Source: Frigoribacterium sp. VKM Ac-2836
GTDB lineage: Bacteria > Actinomycetota > Actinomycetes > Actinomycetales > Microbacteriaceae
Reading direction: 5' to 3'
DNA length: 64,000 bases
Assembly (NCBI RefSeq): GCF_013248995.1
Contig: NZ_JABRPK010000002.1
Span: 744,001 to 808,000, forward strand
Part shown: in pieces, positions 53,853-64,000 of the stretch
How positions within the stretch are numbered: the stretch's first letter is position 1
Layout of the letters: each line of letters starts with the position of its first letter
The notes under the pieces: model-generated
Databases searched by the model: none
What the model was told of the DNA's origin: nothing
The model's input: the letters and a program-made list of their open reading frames with translations, nothing else
Translations under genes and position numbers: made by a program

Positions 53853-55322
53853 ATGGCATCCAATGACGGATCGCGCTCCGTGTTGCGCAAGAAGCCCATC
53901 GTCGAGATCGAGGACGAAGTCGGGGGCAGCGGGCTGTTCAAGAGTCTCGGCCTGTGGCAGCTCACGGCGATCGGTGTCGGCGGCATCATCGGCGTCGGCA
54001 TCTTCTCGTTGGCGGGTCTCGTCGCGCACGGCGACGACGCCAACCCGGGCGTCGGCCCGGCCGTCCTCTTCTCGTTCCTGATCGCGGGGCTGGCCTCGGC
54101 CGCCGCCGCTCTCTCGTACGCCGAGTTCGCCGGCATGGTGCCCCGGGCCGGCTCGGCCTACACCTATGGGTACGTCGCGCTGGGTGAGATCGTCGGCTGG
54201 TTCATCGGCTGGGATCTCTTGCTCGAGTACGTCGCGATCGTCGCCGTCGTGGCGATCGGGATCTCGGGGTACTTCGACGCCTTCCTCTCGGGCCTCGGCG
54301 TGCATCTGCCGACCTGGATGACCTCGACGCCCGACGAGGGGCAGGGCGGAATCGTCAACGTGCCGGCCATCGTGGTCTGCCTGCTCGTGACGTTCATCCT
54401 CAGCCGGGGGTCGAAGGCCTTCGGCCGGTTCGAGATCGTCGCCGTCGGTCTCAAGGTGCTGCTGGTCCTCTTCATCATCGGGCTCGGACTGTTCCACATC
54501 GACACGCAGAACTGGTCACCGTTCGTGCCGAACGGCTTCGGACCGGTGTTCACCGGGGCGGCGACCGTGTTCTTCGCCGTCTTCGGCTACGACGCGATGA
54601 GCACGGCGGCGGAGGAGAGCGTCGACGGCAAGAAGCACATGCCGAAGGCGATCATCCTGTCGTTGATCATCGCCATGGTGCTCTACGTCCTCGCCACGCT
54701 CGTCCTGACCGGGATGCAGGACTACCGCGAGATCGACCCGGCGGCCGGATTCGCCTCGGCGTTCCAGAGCGTCGGGCTGCCGATGGTCGCCACGATCATC
54801 TCGGTCTTCGCCGTGATCTCGATCCTCACGGTGATGCTGACCTTCTTGCTGGGGGTCACGCGCGTCTGGTTCTCGATGAGTCGCGACGGCCTGCTGCCCG
54901 GCTGGTTCGCGCGGACCGACCGACGCGGCGTCCCGCAGCGGGTGACCTGGATCGCCGGTGTCGCCTCGGCCCTACTCGCCGGGGTCTTCCCGATCCGCGA
55001 GGTCGCCGACCTCACGAACATCGGCATCCTCGCGGCGTTCGTCGTGGTCTGCGTCGCCGTCATCGTGTTCCGGTACAAGAAGCCCGAGGCACCCCGTACC
55101 TTCCGGTTGCCGTTCATGCCCTTCGTGCCTGCCTTCGGCGTGATCGCGAGTGGGTTCCTGATCTCTCAGCTGCACTGGGAGACCTGGCTGCGCTTCGTGA
55201 TCTGGCTCGCCGTGGGACTCGCCCTCTACTTCGGTTACGGACGACGGCACTCGCTCATGAATCCCAACAGTCCGCGTCTGAAGGGCGCGGGCCGGGGCGG
55301 CGACGGGACCCGCCCCTCCTGA
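53853..55322 (+). CDS. APC-family amino acid permease (CAT/YfnA type)
   Basis: 489 residues from ATG 53853; the same frame is open far upstream opposite the surface gene but that is not coding. About twelve helices: LWQLTAIGVGGIIGVGIFSL (GIGAIIGAGIF-like substrate loop), AGSAYTYGYVALGEIVGWFI GWDLLLEY, FFAVFGYDAMSTAAEESVDG KKHMPKAI, and SILTVMLTFLLGVTRVWFSM SRDGLLPGW. Typical cationic/branched-chain amino acid transporters. Divergent from the surface protein; the two share the 240-base promoter region. Confidence 0.92.
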   Translation: MASNDGSRSVLRKKPIVEIEDEVGGSGLFKSLGLWQLTAIGVGGIIGVGIFSLAGLVAHGDDANPGVGPAVLFSFLIAGLASAAAALSYAEFAGMVPRAGSAYTYGYVALGEIVGWFIGWDLLLEYVAIVAVVAIGISGYFDAFLSGLGVHLPTWMTSTPDEGQGGIVNVPAIVVCLLVTFILSRGSKAFGRFEIVAVGLKVLLVLFIIGLGLFHIDTQNWSPFVPNGFGPVFTGAATVFFAVFGYDAMSTAAEESVDGKKHMPKAIILSLIIAMVLYVLATLVLTGMQDYREIDPAAGFASAFQSVGLPMVATIISVFAVISILTVMLTFLLGVTRVWFSMSRDGLLPGWFARTDRRGVPQRVTWIAGVASALLAGVFPIREVADLTNIGILAAFVVVCVAVIVFRYKKPEAPRTFRLPFMPFVPAFGVIASGFLISQLHWETWLRFVIWLAVGLALYFGYGRRHSLMNPNSPRLKGAGRGGDGTRPS

Positions 55323-55367
55323 GCGGGGTCACCGAGCCGGCCGACGCGACCGGCACCTCGCGCGGGG

Positions 55368-56810
55368 TCAGCGACGCGGTCGGCGCCCGCGAGGTCCGCG
55401 ACGGCCGGCGGCGACCGTCGGGATCGACGTCGTGACGACCGCCACGGACGTGGTGATCACCGCGAGGGACGACGTCGACAGGGTGGCCTGGGCGTGGCCG
55501 GTCGACGGGAACCCACGGCGGCCGGCGACGATCACGACGAGGCTGATCGCGACGATGGCCGCCGCCGCGAACGGCACCGTGGCGAGGCCCGACATCCCGT
55601 AGACCTGGCCGCCGATCGCGGCACCGGCCGCGATGCCGACGTTCGACCCCGCGTTGATCAACGCGCCCGCGATGTCGGGGCTGACCCCGCCGGTGCGGAT
55701 CGCCGCTGCCATGAAGAGCGTGCCGGTCGTGCCGTTGGCCGCCATCCACAGACCGGCGACGACGAAGGTGCCGACGAGCGACCCGTGGACGAACGGCAAA
55801 GCGGCGAGGGCACCGATCATCACCGCGACCGCGACGATCAGGGTCTGCCGGGGCGCCCGGTCGACGAAGGCGCCGGCCGCGAGCAGGCCGACCACGCCCG
55901 TGCCGCCCAGGACCAGCAGGGCGCCGCCCACGAGGTCCTCGCCGAGCCCGGCCCCCGTCAGGTACGGGCCGATGAAGGTGTAGACCACGTAGTGACCGGC
56001 GAACAGCATGAGGTCGGCCACGACCACGGCCAGCAGCCCCGAGCGGGCCCACGACCGGACCGAGCCGACGTGCGGCGACGATTCGCCCTGGACGTGCGGC
56101 AGGAAGACGGCGGCGACCACGGCGAGCACGGCCGTGGCGACAGCGACCGCGCCGACGGCGGGGCGCCAGCCGAGCTGGTCGCCGACCGTCGTCGCGAGCG
56201 GAACGCCGACGACGAAGCCCAACGAGCTGCCCGAGTACACGAACGCGATCGCCCGCCCGGCCAGGCGGGGCGGCACGATCCGCGTCGCGTAGGCCGACGC
56301 CACCGAGAAGAAGAGGGCGTGGGCGATGCCGCCGACCACTCGGCCGGTCAGCAGGACCCCGAAGCTCGGGGCGAGCGCCACCATCAGGTTCGACGCCGTG
56401 TAGCCGACCAGGGTCGTGACCAGCACGGCCTTGCGCGGGAAGCGTGCCGTGGCCCAGGTGAGCGGCAGGGCGAGTGCGGCGACCGCGACGGCGTAGACCG
56501 TCACGACGACACCCATGCGGGCTTCGCTCACGCCGAGGTCGGTGCTCATGGTCGAGAGCAGTCCGACCGGGCTCAGCTCGGTGGTGATCGCGAAGAAGGT
56601 CGCCAGGCCGAGCACGGCGATGCCGACGATGCCGGAGGCCGTCAGCCGGTGCGGCTGAGGCGTCGGACGGTCGTGGTGCGGGGGCGTCGTCGACGGGCGG
56701 GCGGGGGCCGCGGCGGGCGTGCTCGCTGCGGACGGGCTCGTGGTGTGGGACGGGCTCGTGGTGTGGGACGGGCTCGTGGTGTGGGACGGGCGCTGAAGGG
56801 TGTCGGTCAC
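55368..56810 (-). CDS. MFS efflux transporter (AraJ/Cmx type)
   Basis: 480 residues from GTG 56810 (GGAGG seven bases upstream). A disordered N-terminus with three identical SHTTSP units precedes twelve helices. MFS signatures: LGVSEARMGVVVTVYAVAVA and LTWATARFPRKAVLVTTLVG (motif A region), GRVVGGIAHALFFSVASAYA (motif B), SSLGFVVGVPLATTVGDQLG (motif C, drug antiporters). Closest in pattern to Cmx chloramphenicol and AraJ/purine-nucleoside exporters. A Thr/Ser-rich, then Arg-rich tail follows helix 12. Divergent from the mycoredoxin gene. Confidence 0.9.
   Translation of the reverse strand: MTDTLQRPSHTTSPSHTTSPSHTTSPSAASTPAAAPARPSTTPPHHDRPTPQPHRLTASGIVGIAVLGLATFFAITTELSPVGLLSTMSTDLGVSEARMGVVVTVYAVAVAALALPLTWATARFPRKAVLVTTLVGYTASNLMVALAPSFGVLLTGRVVGGIAHALFFSVASAYATRIVPPRLAGRAIAFVYSGSSLGFVVGVPLATTVGDQLGWRPAVGAVAVATAVLAVVAAVFLPHVQGESSPHVGSVRSWARSGLLAVVVADLMLFAGHYVVYTFIGPYLTGAGLGEDLVGGALLVLGGTGVVGLLAAGAFVDRAPRQTLIVAVAVMIGALAALPFVHGSLVGTFVVAGLWMAANGTTGTLFMAAAIRTGGVSPDIAGALINAGSNVGIAAGAAIGGQVYGMSGLATVPFAAAAIVAISLVVIVAGRRGFPSTGHAQATLSTSSLAVITTSVAVVTTSIPTVAAGRRGPRGRRPRR
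56734..56787. repeat. Three perfect 18-bp tandem repeats in the MFS gene
   Basis: GGGCTCGTGGTGTGGGAC repeated three times exactly, keeping frame and coding SHTTSP units in the cytoplasmic N-terminus. Copy number probably varies between strains. Confidence 0.9.
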
Positions 56811-57146
56811 GGGAGTACCTCCGGGCCCGTGGCGCGTGCGCATGACGAAGAAGTCGTCGGGGGCATCGTGGGGGCCGGCGGCCGACTCGTGGTCGGCCCC
56901 GGATCTGCACGATGCAGCACACTCGTCGCGGGCCATGCTGCTGGCGGGTGGTTTGGGGGGATTGCCACTCCACGACGAGGGCGCTCCTCCAGTGTGACAT
57001 ACCACCCCGTGGCCTCCGCAAGACCCCCGGTCGAAAAAACCGAACGTCGTTCGCTCGTGGTCGGTGGAGGGGTCACGTGGACCGTGGGCGACGAGGAGGC
57101 GCGGCCGGCGTGCCCGAGGGTCGTCAGCGCGCGTAGCCTGGTCGCC

Positions 57147-57395
57147 ATGAGCACCGACACCGCCCCCGACCGCATCCTGATGTTCGGCGCCGAGTGGTGC
57201 CGCGACTGTCGTCGCTCGAAGGCGCTGCTCGACCGGGAAGGCGTGGCCTACGACTACGTCGACCTCGAGGCCGTCGCCGACGGTGCCGACCGCGCCTACG
57301 CGATCAGCGGCCGGACGCAGATCCCCGTCGTGGTCTTCCCCGACGGCAGCCACCTGGTCGAGCCCACGGACGCCGAACTCACCGCCAAGATCTAG
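57147..57395 (+). CDS. Mycoredoxin/glutaredoxin-like protein
   Basis: 82 residues from ATG 57147. Thioredoxin fold with the active site Cys18-Arg-Asp-Cys21 (GAEWCRDCRRSKALL), cis-Pro in GRTQIPVVVFPDGSHLVEPT and the short glutaredoxin-like length typical of actinobacterial Mrx1 proteins, which reduce mycothiol mixed disulfides. The stop overlaps the stop of the converging DUF6314 gene by four bases (CTAG). Confidence 0.88.
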   Translation: MSTDTAPDRILMFGAEWCRDCRRSKALLDREGVAYDYVDLEAVADGADRAYAISGRTQIPVVVFPDGSHLVEPTDAELTAKI

Positions 57396-57829
57396 CTCGG
57401 CAGGCGCTCGTAGCTCGTCAGGGCGTCGTACGACTTCGCCGGGCCGCGCACCGTCCAGCGTTCGTCGAACGACGTGGGCGAGAGCAGCCGGGTCTCGACC
57501 CGATAGCTGTCCGGCGCGCAGGGGTGGTGCGCCTCCCAAGCACCCGTCCCCAGGTCGAGGTCGACGAAGTGCCGCCCGTCGGCGAAACGCACCTCGAGCG
57601 AGCCGTCCCCCCGGGCCGCGTAACCGAGCCGCCGGGTGGCGGGCGTCCGCCGGTCGCCCACGACGAGCTCGCCGGTCTCGTCGTAGGTCGCCACGAGGTC
57701 GGAGGCCGTTCGCGCCTCCTCGATCGTCGCGGTGCCGTCGAAGCGGGCGCGCTCGCCCGTGCGGTGGTCGTCGATGGTGCGGGTGACGGCCCACCGGCCG
57801 AGCAGGAGCGGGAGCGTCTCAGCCGGCAT
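57392..57829 (-). CDS. DUF6314 family protein
   Basis: 145 residues from ATG 57829. A lipocalin-like beta-barrel pattern: LLLGRWAVTRTIDDHRTGER, ARFDGTATIEE, GRHFVDLDLGTGAWEAHHPC and the family's closing DSYRVETRLLSPTSFDERWT VRGPAKSYDALTSYER. Activity unknown; members may bind hydrophobic ligands. The start overlaps the 3' end of the regulator gene by 11 bases on the same strand, so the two may be co-transcribed. One CGCGCCTCCT motif lies in the coding sequence (IEEARTAS). Confidence 0.85.
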   Translation of the reverse strand: MPAETLPLLLGRWAVTRTIDDHRTGERARFDGTATIEEARTASDLVATYDETGELVVGDRRTPATRRLGYAARGDGSLEVRFADGRHFVDLDLGTGAWEAHHPCAPDSYRVETRLLSPTSFDERWTVRGPAKSYDALTSYERLPS

Positions 57830-59252
57830 GTCGGTCGAGGAACTCGTAGACCTCGGTGTCCTCGACCCCGGGGAAGGTGCCGGACGGCAACGGTGCCAAC
57901 ACGTGCGCGTGCAGGCGGGCGCTTGGCCAGGCCGCGTCGCGCCACCTCGCCGTGAGTGCGGCCGGGGGGCGACGGCAGCAGGACTCCTCGGGGCAGGTCG
58001 AGGTCTCCCGGCGTTCGGTGTCGCGTCCGCGGAACCATTTCGCGTCGGCGAACGGGACGCCCACCGTGATCGAGAACTCGTCGTGCTCCGTCGTGCCGGT
58101 CTGCGAGGCCGACCAGAACGTACCGGCCGGGGTGTCGTCGTACTGGTAGTGCTCGGTGGTGCGGTTCGTCCGGGCGAAGGCCGTGCGCGCGGCCCAGTGC
58201 CGACAGACCAGCTGTCCCTCGACGGCGCCGGTGACGTCGGTCGGCAGGGGCAGTCCGTCGTTCTCGGCCGCCTTGGCGATCGCGCCGTCGCCCGTGACCC
58301 GCAAGAAGTGCATCCGGATGCCGAGATGCGACGTCAGCAGGTTGCTCATGCGCATCGCCGCCGCCTCGTGGGTGACGCCGAAGCCGTCACGGAAGTCCTC
58401 GACCGAGAGATCGCGCTGCGCCTTGGCCTTCTGCAACGAGTCCACCGCCGCGTCGAGCGGCATGAGACAGGCGGACGAGAAGTAGTTGATCTCGAGCCGC
58501 TGCTTGAGGAACTCGGCGTAGGTGGACGGCCGTTCGTGGCCGAGCAGGCGGTGTGCCATCGCCTGGAGGGCCAGCGCCCGCAGGCCGTGGCCACCCGGGA
58601 TCGAGGCGGGCGGCAGGTAGATGCGCCCGTTGGCCAGGTCGATCACCGACCGGGCCGAGTGCGGTAGGTCGGCGACGTGCATGATCTCGAGCCCCAGGCT
58701 GCGAGCCATGCGACTCACCCCGCTGTGCGACAGGGCGCCCGAGGTGTGTCCCACGGTGCGCAACAGCTCGGCGGCCGCCTCCTCGACGTAGGGCAGATGG
58801 GAGTCGCGTCCCCGCATCCAGAGCCGGAGCTCGGTGTTCGCCCGCCGCGCCTCCTCGGGGGTGGCGCTGGCCTCGCTGTGCCGCCGGGCGAGCTCGCGGT
58901 GCAGCCCGAGGATCGTCTGCAGCACCGGCGTGCTCATGCCCTTGTTCGCCTTCACCTCGGGCAGACCGAGCGAGCGGTACAACGACCCGCGCTGCGCCTG
59001 GGCGAGTTCGATCTCGAGCGCCGCTCGCTCGCTGGGCGGTTCGGCCGCGAGCAGCGTCGCGAGCGGCACGTCGAGGGCGGCGGCCAGGGCTCGGACCAGT
59101 CCCACCTTGGGCTCGCGGCGCCCGGTCTCGACCAGCGAGAGCTGACTGGCACTGATCTCGACCCGGGCGGCGAGCTGGTCGAGGGTCAGGCCGCGGGCGG
59201 TGCGGGCGTGCCGGACGGCCTGGCCGAGCAGCAGGGGGTCGGCATCGACCAC
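57819..59252 (-). CDS. ScfR/RamB-type XRE regulator
   Basis: 477 residues from GTG 59252; the frame stays open upstream across the divergent promoter. HTH_3 domain at ~8-65 (VRHARTARGLTLDQLAARVE, ISASQLSLVETGRREPKV), then a long linker, an IrrE-like region (HVADLPHSARSVIDLANGRI, LALQAMAHRLLGHERPS) and the DUF2083/short-chain-fatty-acyl regulator end with cysteines (LVCRHWAARTAF, TCPEESCCRRPPA). RamB and related proteins control acetate and glyoxylate metabolism. Its divergent neighbours gap and pckG are gluconeogenic, a fitting target. Confidence 0.88.
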   Translation of the reverse strand: MVDADPLLLGQAVRHARTARGLTLDQLAARVEISASQLSLVETGRREPKVGLVRALAAALDVPLATLLAAEPPSERAALEIELAQAQRGSLYRSLGLPEVKANKGMSTPVLQTILGLHRELARRHSEASATPEEARRANTELRLWMRGRDSHLPYVEEAAAELLRTVGHTSGALSHSGVSRMARSLGLEIMHVADLPHSARSVIDLANGRIYLPPASIPGGHGLRALALQAMAHRLLGHERPSTYAEFLKQRLEINYFSSACLMPLDAAVDSLQKAKAQRDLSVEDFRDGFGVTHEAAAMRMSNLLTSHLGIRMHFLRVTGDGAIAKAAENDGLPLPTDVTGAVEGQLVCRHWAARTAFARTNRTTEHYQYDDTPAGTFWSASQTGTTEHDEFSITVGVPFADAKWFRGRDTERRETSTCPEESCCRRPPAALTARWRDAAWPSARLHAHVLAPLPSGTFPGVEDTEVYEFLDRHAG

Positions 59253-59388
59253 GGGGGCACCCCTCTCGGGTGGTCCTCTTTGACAAGAACGAAAGAACAT
59301 TTGATCTTTACGCATCGGTCCCCTGTGGATCAAGCATTCAGGCCGCCATCGTGGAGAACGACCGCTTTCGACGACGAGAGAAGAGACC

Positions 59389-61109
59389 ATGCCATCGACC
59401 TCCATCGCCCCCACGGAATCGCTCGACGACGGTGCGGCCCGGTACGACGCCCGCCAGGCCGCGTGGGCCGAGCGCATCGCCCTGGCCGAGTCGATGATCC
59501 CGGTGATCGGTCGGCTCTGGCGCCGTGACGGCGTGGTCGTGTCGATCCACGGGCGCAGCCTGCTCGACCGGTCGCCCGTCGGCGTGCTCAAGCTGCACCG
59601 CTTCGCCCGCCAGCTCGACGAGCACGAACTCGACCCTGCGGAGACCCTCGGGGTGCTCCAGGTGCTCGACGGTCTCGAGCTCGGGCCCGCGTCGATCGAC
59701 CTCGCCCGGCTGAGCTCCCGACACCGGGCCGTCTCGGGTGGGCAGCCCGCCCGGTCGCTCGCCGAGGTCGTGCGCACGGAGCTCGCCGAGGTGGTCGGAG
59801 GCCGCGGTGAGGGTGGCCCGGCACCCCGGGACGTCGTGCTCTACGGCTTCGGCCGCATCGGTCGGCTCGTCGCGCGGCTGCTGATCGAGCACGCCGGCGA
59901 GCGGGGAGGTGCTCGGCTGCGTGCGGTCGTCGTGCGTCGGGGCTCGGCCGACGATCTCGTCAAGCGGGCCAGCCTGCTGCGTCGCGACTCGATCCACGGC
60001 CCGTTCGCCGGCACCATCGTCGTCGACGAGGGTGCCGACACGATCGTGGCGAACGGCACGACCATCCAGGTGATCTACTCGGACGACCCCGCGACCGTCG
60101 ACTACGAGCGGTACGGCATCCGTGACGCGATCGTGGTCGACAACACGGGGCGGTGGCGCGACGAGCCGTCGCTCCGGCGACATCTGGAGGCGCGGGGCGC
60201 GTCGCGCGTGCTGCTCACGGCCCCCGGCAAGGGCGCGATGCCGAACGTCGTGTTCGGCGTCAACCACGAGACGGTGGGCGACGCCGTCGTGGTCGCCGCG
60301 GCGTCCTGCACGACGAACGCGATCACGCCGGTGCTGGCCGCGCTGGACGATCGCTGGGGTGTCGAGTCGGGACACATCGAGACCGTCCACGCGGTGACGA
60401 ACGACCAGAACCTGACCGACAACTTCCACCCCGGCGACCGACGCGGTCGATCGGCCTCGCTCAACATGGTGCTGACCGAGACGGGGGCGGCGAAGGCCGT
60501 GGCCAAGGCGTTGCCGCAGCTCGCCGGGCGCCTGACGGGCAGTGCGATCAGGGTACCCACGGCCGACGTCTCGGTCGCCGTGCTGAACCTGCGGCTGAGG
60601 ACGCCCGTCGCGCGCGACGAGCTCAACGCGCATCTGCGTCGGGCCTCGCTGGATTCGCCCCTGCGTCGGCAGATCGACTACGTCGAGTCGCCCGAGGTCG
60701 CGTCGACGGACTTCGTCGGCTCGCGCCACGCGGGCGTCGTCGACGGACTCGCCACGGTGGTCTCCCGAGATGGGGACGACGACGGGTCCGGCGGCGACGG
60801 CTCGGGCCGCCGGGTCGTGCTCTACGTCTGGTACGACAACGAGTTCGGCTACAGCTGCCAGGTCGTCCGCCTGCTCGAGCACCTCGCCGGAGGCACGCCC
60901 CCGTCCCTGCCCCGCCCCGCCCGCACCAGGTCCGGTTCGACCGACGAGGCCGCACCCGCGGTGCTCGCCGCGTCCCGGACGGCATCCCCCTCCCCGGCTG
61001 ATCCGGTACGTACCGGATCAGGGAAAGAAAGATCTGCATCCCCTTCGGCGGCGGCCCCGCTGACCGGACCGACCGGCGACCTGCTCGACTCGACCCTGGA
61101 GGCAACGCG

Positions 61110-61113
<4 letters not shown>
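59389..61113 (+). CDS. gapB: Long-form glyceraldehyde-3-phosphate dehydrogenase (GapB-like)
   Basis: 574 residues from ATG 59389, much longer than glycolytic GAPDH (~335). A ~145-residue N-terminal helical extension precedes the Rossmann motif VVLYGFGRIGRLVARLLIEH; the catalytic Cys (~306) is in AAASCTTNAITPVL and the His/phosphate part in TVHAVTNDQNLTDNFHPGDR. C-terminally, VLYVWYDNEFGYSCQVVRLL is complete, then ~70 disordered residues follow. This resembles Corynebacterium GapB, which works in gluconeogenesis. Overlaps pckG by four bases (ATGA), so the two reactions are co-expressed; ScfR-type regulator divergent. Confidence 0.92.
60999..61020. promoter_or_regulatory. 22-bp perfect palindrome in the gapB tail
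   Basis: TGATCCGGTAC and its exact complement abut at 61009/61010, within codons of the disordered C-terminus and 90 bases before the pckG start. It could be an operator for an internal pckG promoter, or an intergenic-type hairpin absorbed into the coding region. Confidence 0.6.
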
Positions 61114-63047
<1,934 letters not shown>

Positions 63048-63063
63048 CCGGGCCCGAGACGTC

Positions 63064-63103
63064 ACGACGCGCCGCTCAGACCCCCACCTGAGCGGCGCGT
63101 CGT
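63064..63103. terminator. Bidirectional terminator between pckG and terC
   Basis: ACGACGCGCCGCTCAG (63064-63079) and CTGAGCGGCGCGTCGT (63088-63103) form a perfect 16-bp stem with loop ACCCCCAC, 16 bases past pckG and 30 bases before the TerC stop. Confidence 0.88.
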
Positions 63104-63133
63104 GTCATCTCGCCGGCAGCCGCGTGCCGAGGC

Positions 63134-64000
63134 CTAGTGGCGCGTCGGGTCGTCGGAGTCCTTGGCGACCGTGACCTTCTCGCCGTCGATCTCGTCTCGC
63201 TTGGCCTTCTCGGCGTCGCCTCGGGTCTTGGCGAGGCTGGCGACCGTGGCCACCGTGATGGTCGCGCCGATGAAGAGCAGCGAGAACCAGATCGGAATCT
63301 CGGGCACCCACAGCAGCGGCTCGCCGCCGTTGATGAAGGGCACCTCGTTGACGTGCAGGGCGTGGAAGACCAGCTTGACGCCGATGAAGGCGAGGATGAT
63401 CGCGAGGCCCTGCGACAGGTACACGAGACGCTCGAGCAGACCACCGATCAGGAAGTACAGCTGGCGCAGGCCCATCAGGGCGAAGGCGTTGGCGGTGAAC
63501 ACGATGTACGCCTCGTTGGTCAGGCCGTAGATCGCGGGGATCGAGTCGAGGGCGAACACCAGGTCGACGAATCCGATCGCGATGACGCAGAGCAGCAGCG
63601 GCGTGACGAAGCGCTTGCCGCCCTTCTTGATCGTGAACTTGTCCTCGTTGAACTCGTCGTGCACGGGCAGCACGCGGCGGGCGATCTTGACGAAGGCGTT
63701 GTCGGCCGCGTTGCCGCCGTGGTCGCCCTTGATCTGTTGGTAGGCCAGCACGAAGAGCAGGGCGCCGAAGAGGTAGAAGACCCACGAGAAGTTCTCGATC
63801 AGCGCGGCACCGGCGGCGATGAAGCCGGCTCGCATGACGAGCGCGATCACGATGCCGATCATCAGCACCTTCTGCTGGTACATGCGTGGCACGGCGAAGC
63901 CGGTCATGATCAGCAAGAACACGAACAGGTTGTCGATCGAGAGCGCCTTCTCGGTGAGGTAGCCGGCGAAGTACTCGCCACCGAAGCCCCAGCCGCTCGT
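63134..64000 (-). CDS. TerC/Alx-family membrane protein, partial
   Basis: The C-terminal 288 residues are in the window; the 5' end lies beyond 64000. At least seven helices with TerC features: GGEYFAGYLTEKALSIDNLF VFLLIMTGF, AGAALIENFSWVFYLFGALL, LLCVIAIGFVDLVFALDSIP AIYGLTNEAYIVFTANAFAL and LRQLYFLIGGLLERLVYLSQ G. Acidic residues in DNLF and ALDS line the supposed metal pathway. The charged tail KAKRDEIDGEKVTVAKDSDD follows. Family members export Mn or act in metal/tellurite tolerance. Confidence 0.93.
   Translation of the reverse strand, partial: TSGWGFGGEYFAGYLTEKALSIDNLFVFLLIMTGFAVPRMYQQKVLMIGIVIALVMRAGFIAAGAALIENFSWVFYLFGALLFVLAYQQIKGDHGGNAADNAFVKIARRVLPVHDEFNEDKFTIKKGGKRFVTPLLLCVIAIGFVDLVFALDSIPAIYGLTNEAYIVFTANAFALMGLRQLYFLIGGLLERLVYLSQGLAIILAFIGVKLVFHALHVNEVPFINGGEPLLWVPEIPIWFSLLFIGATITVATVASLAKTRGDAEKAKRDEIDGEKVTVAKDSDDPTRH

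Noticed and set aside
51250-53859. Very long open frames overlapping the giant surface gene, in another minus frame and on the plus strand (48588-50216, 50241-51668, 51708-53852)
   Set aside because: They are shadows of a GC-rich repetitive gene: their translations are Arg/His- or Gly/Val/Asp-biased, have no motif, and the true frame has signal peptide, domains and anchor.
58156-58485. Plus-strand frames within the ScfR-type regulator gene
   Set aside because: Shadow frames; the minus-strand protein is complete and recognisable.

Overview
The window looks like a chromosomal segment of a high-GC Gram-positive actinobacterium, most likely Microbacteriaceae (Curtobacterium/Frigoribacterium-like). 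This rests on the strongly GC-biased codon use, frequent GTG/TTG starts, many 4-base stop/start overlaps, and the gene content: an IdeR-type regulator with every DtxR metal ligand, monomeric NADP-isocitrate dehydrogenase, GTP-type PEP carboxykinase, DUF3027, Pr6Pr and DUF6314 proteins, and sortase-anchored proteins. The genus is inference.

Region 1 (1-5.0 kb) is core: a DUF3027 protein, serC, ideR, an NlpC/P60 wall hydrolase behind a candidate c-di-AMP riboswitch, a small upstream ORF plus perfect intrinsic terminator ahead of an HNH nuclease, and tRNA-Arg(CCT). Region 2 (5.0-13.7 kb) is accessory. It starts with a 1.2-kb mini-island bounded by the tRNA 3' end and a 36-bp partial duplicate of it; the island encodes a small secreted four-cysteine peptide and a 59-residue membrane protein. 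A TetR/SDR pair follows, then a decayed aldolase/rpiB locus, and a run of short, mostly unrecognised membrane proteins interspersed with copies of a dispersed ~125-bp repeat. Region 3 (13.7-24 kb) is catabolic: TetR with two SDRs, an Nramp-like transporter coupled to a 2-hydroxyacid dehydrogenase, and a LacI regulator divergent from a sugar ABC importer with two well-defined operators.

Region 4 (24-31 kb) holds the most interesting system: five minus-strand genes joined by four consecutive 4-base overlaps (secreted cysteine-containing peptide, lipoprotein, peptidoglycan-binding adaptor, ABC ATPase, FtsX-like permease), followed by icd. Region 5 (31-48 kb) has a CPBP protease, LysR/LysE, a DedA-CDP-alcohol phosphotransferase fusion, a sortase/CHRD/ECF-sigma surface cluster, a nuclease neighbourhood (GIY-YIG, zinc-ribbon/DUF559-like, short UvrA paralogue) and several small genes. 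Region 6 (48-64 kb) has a 1,812-residue cadherin-like surface protein with an LAFTG anchor and a structured leader, transporters, a mycoredoxin, and a gluconeogenic unit (ScfR/RamB-type regulator, long GAPDH, pckG). It ends inside a TerC gene.

Across the core part a 10-mer, CGCGCCTCCT, occurs 17 times in both orientations. It is absent from about 5 to 28.5 kb and several times forms inverted pairs at gene ends, like an uptake-signal sequence or a REP-type repeat. Separate long hairpins sit between genes at 4.8, 35.85, 41.6 and 46.4 kb.
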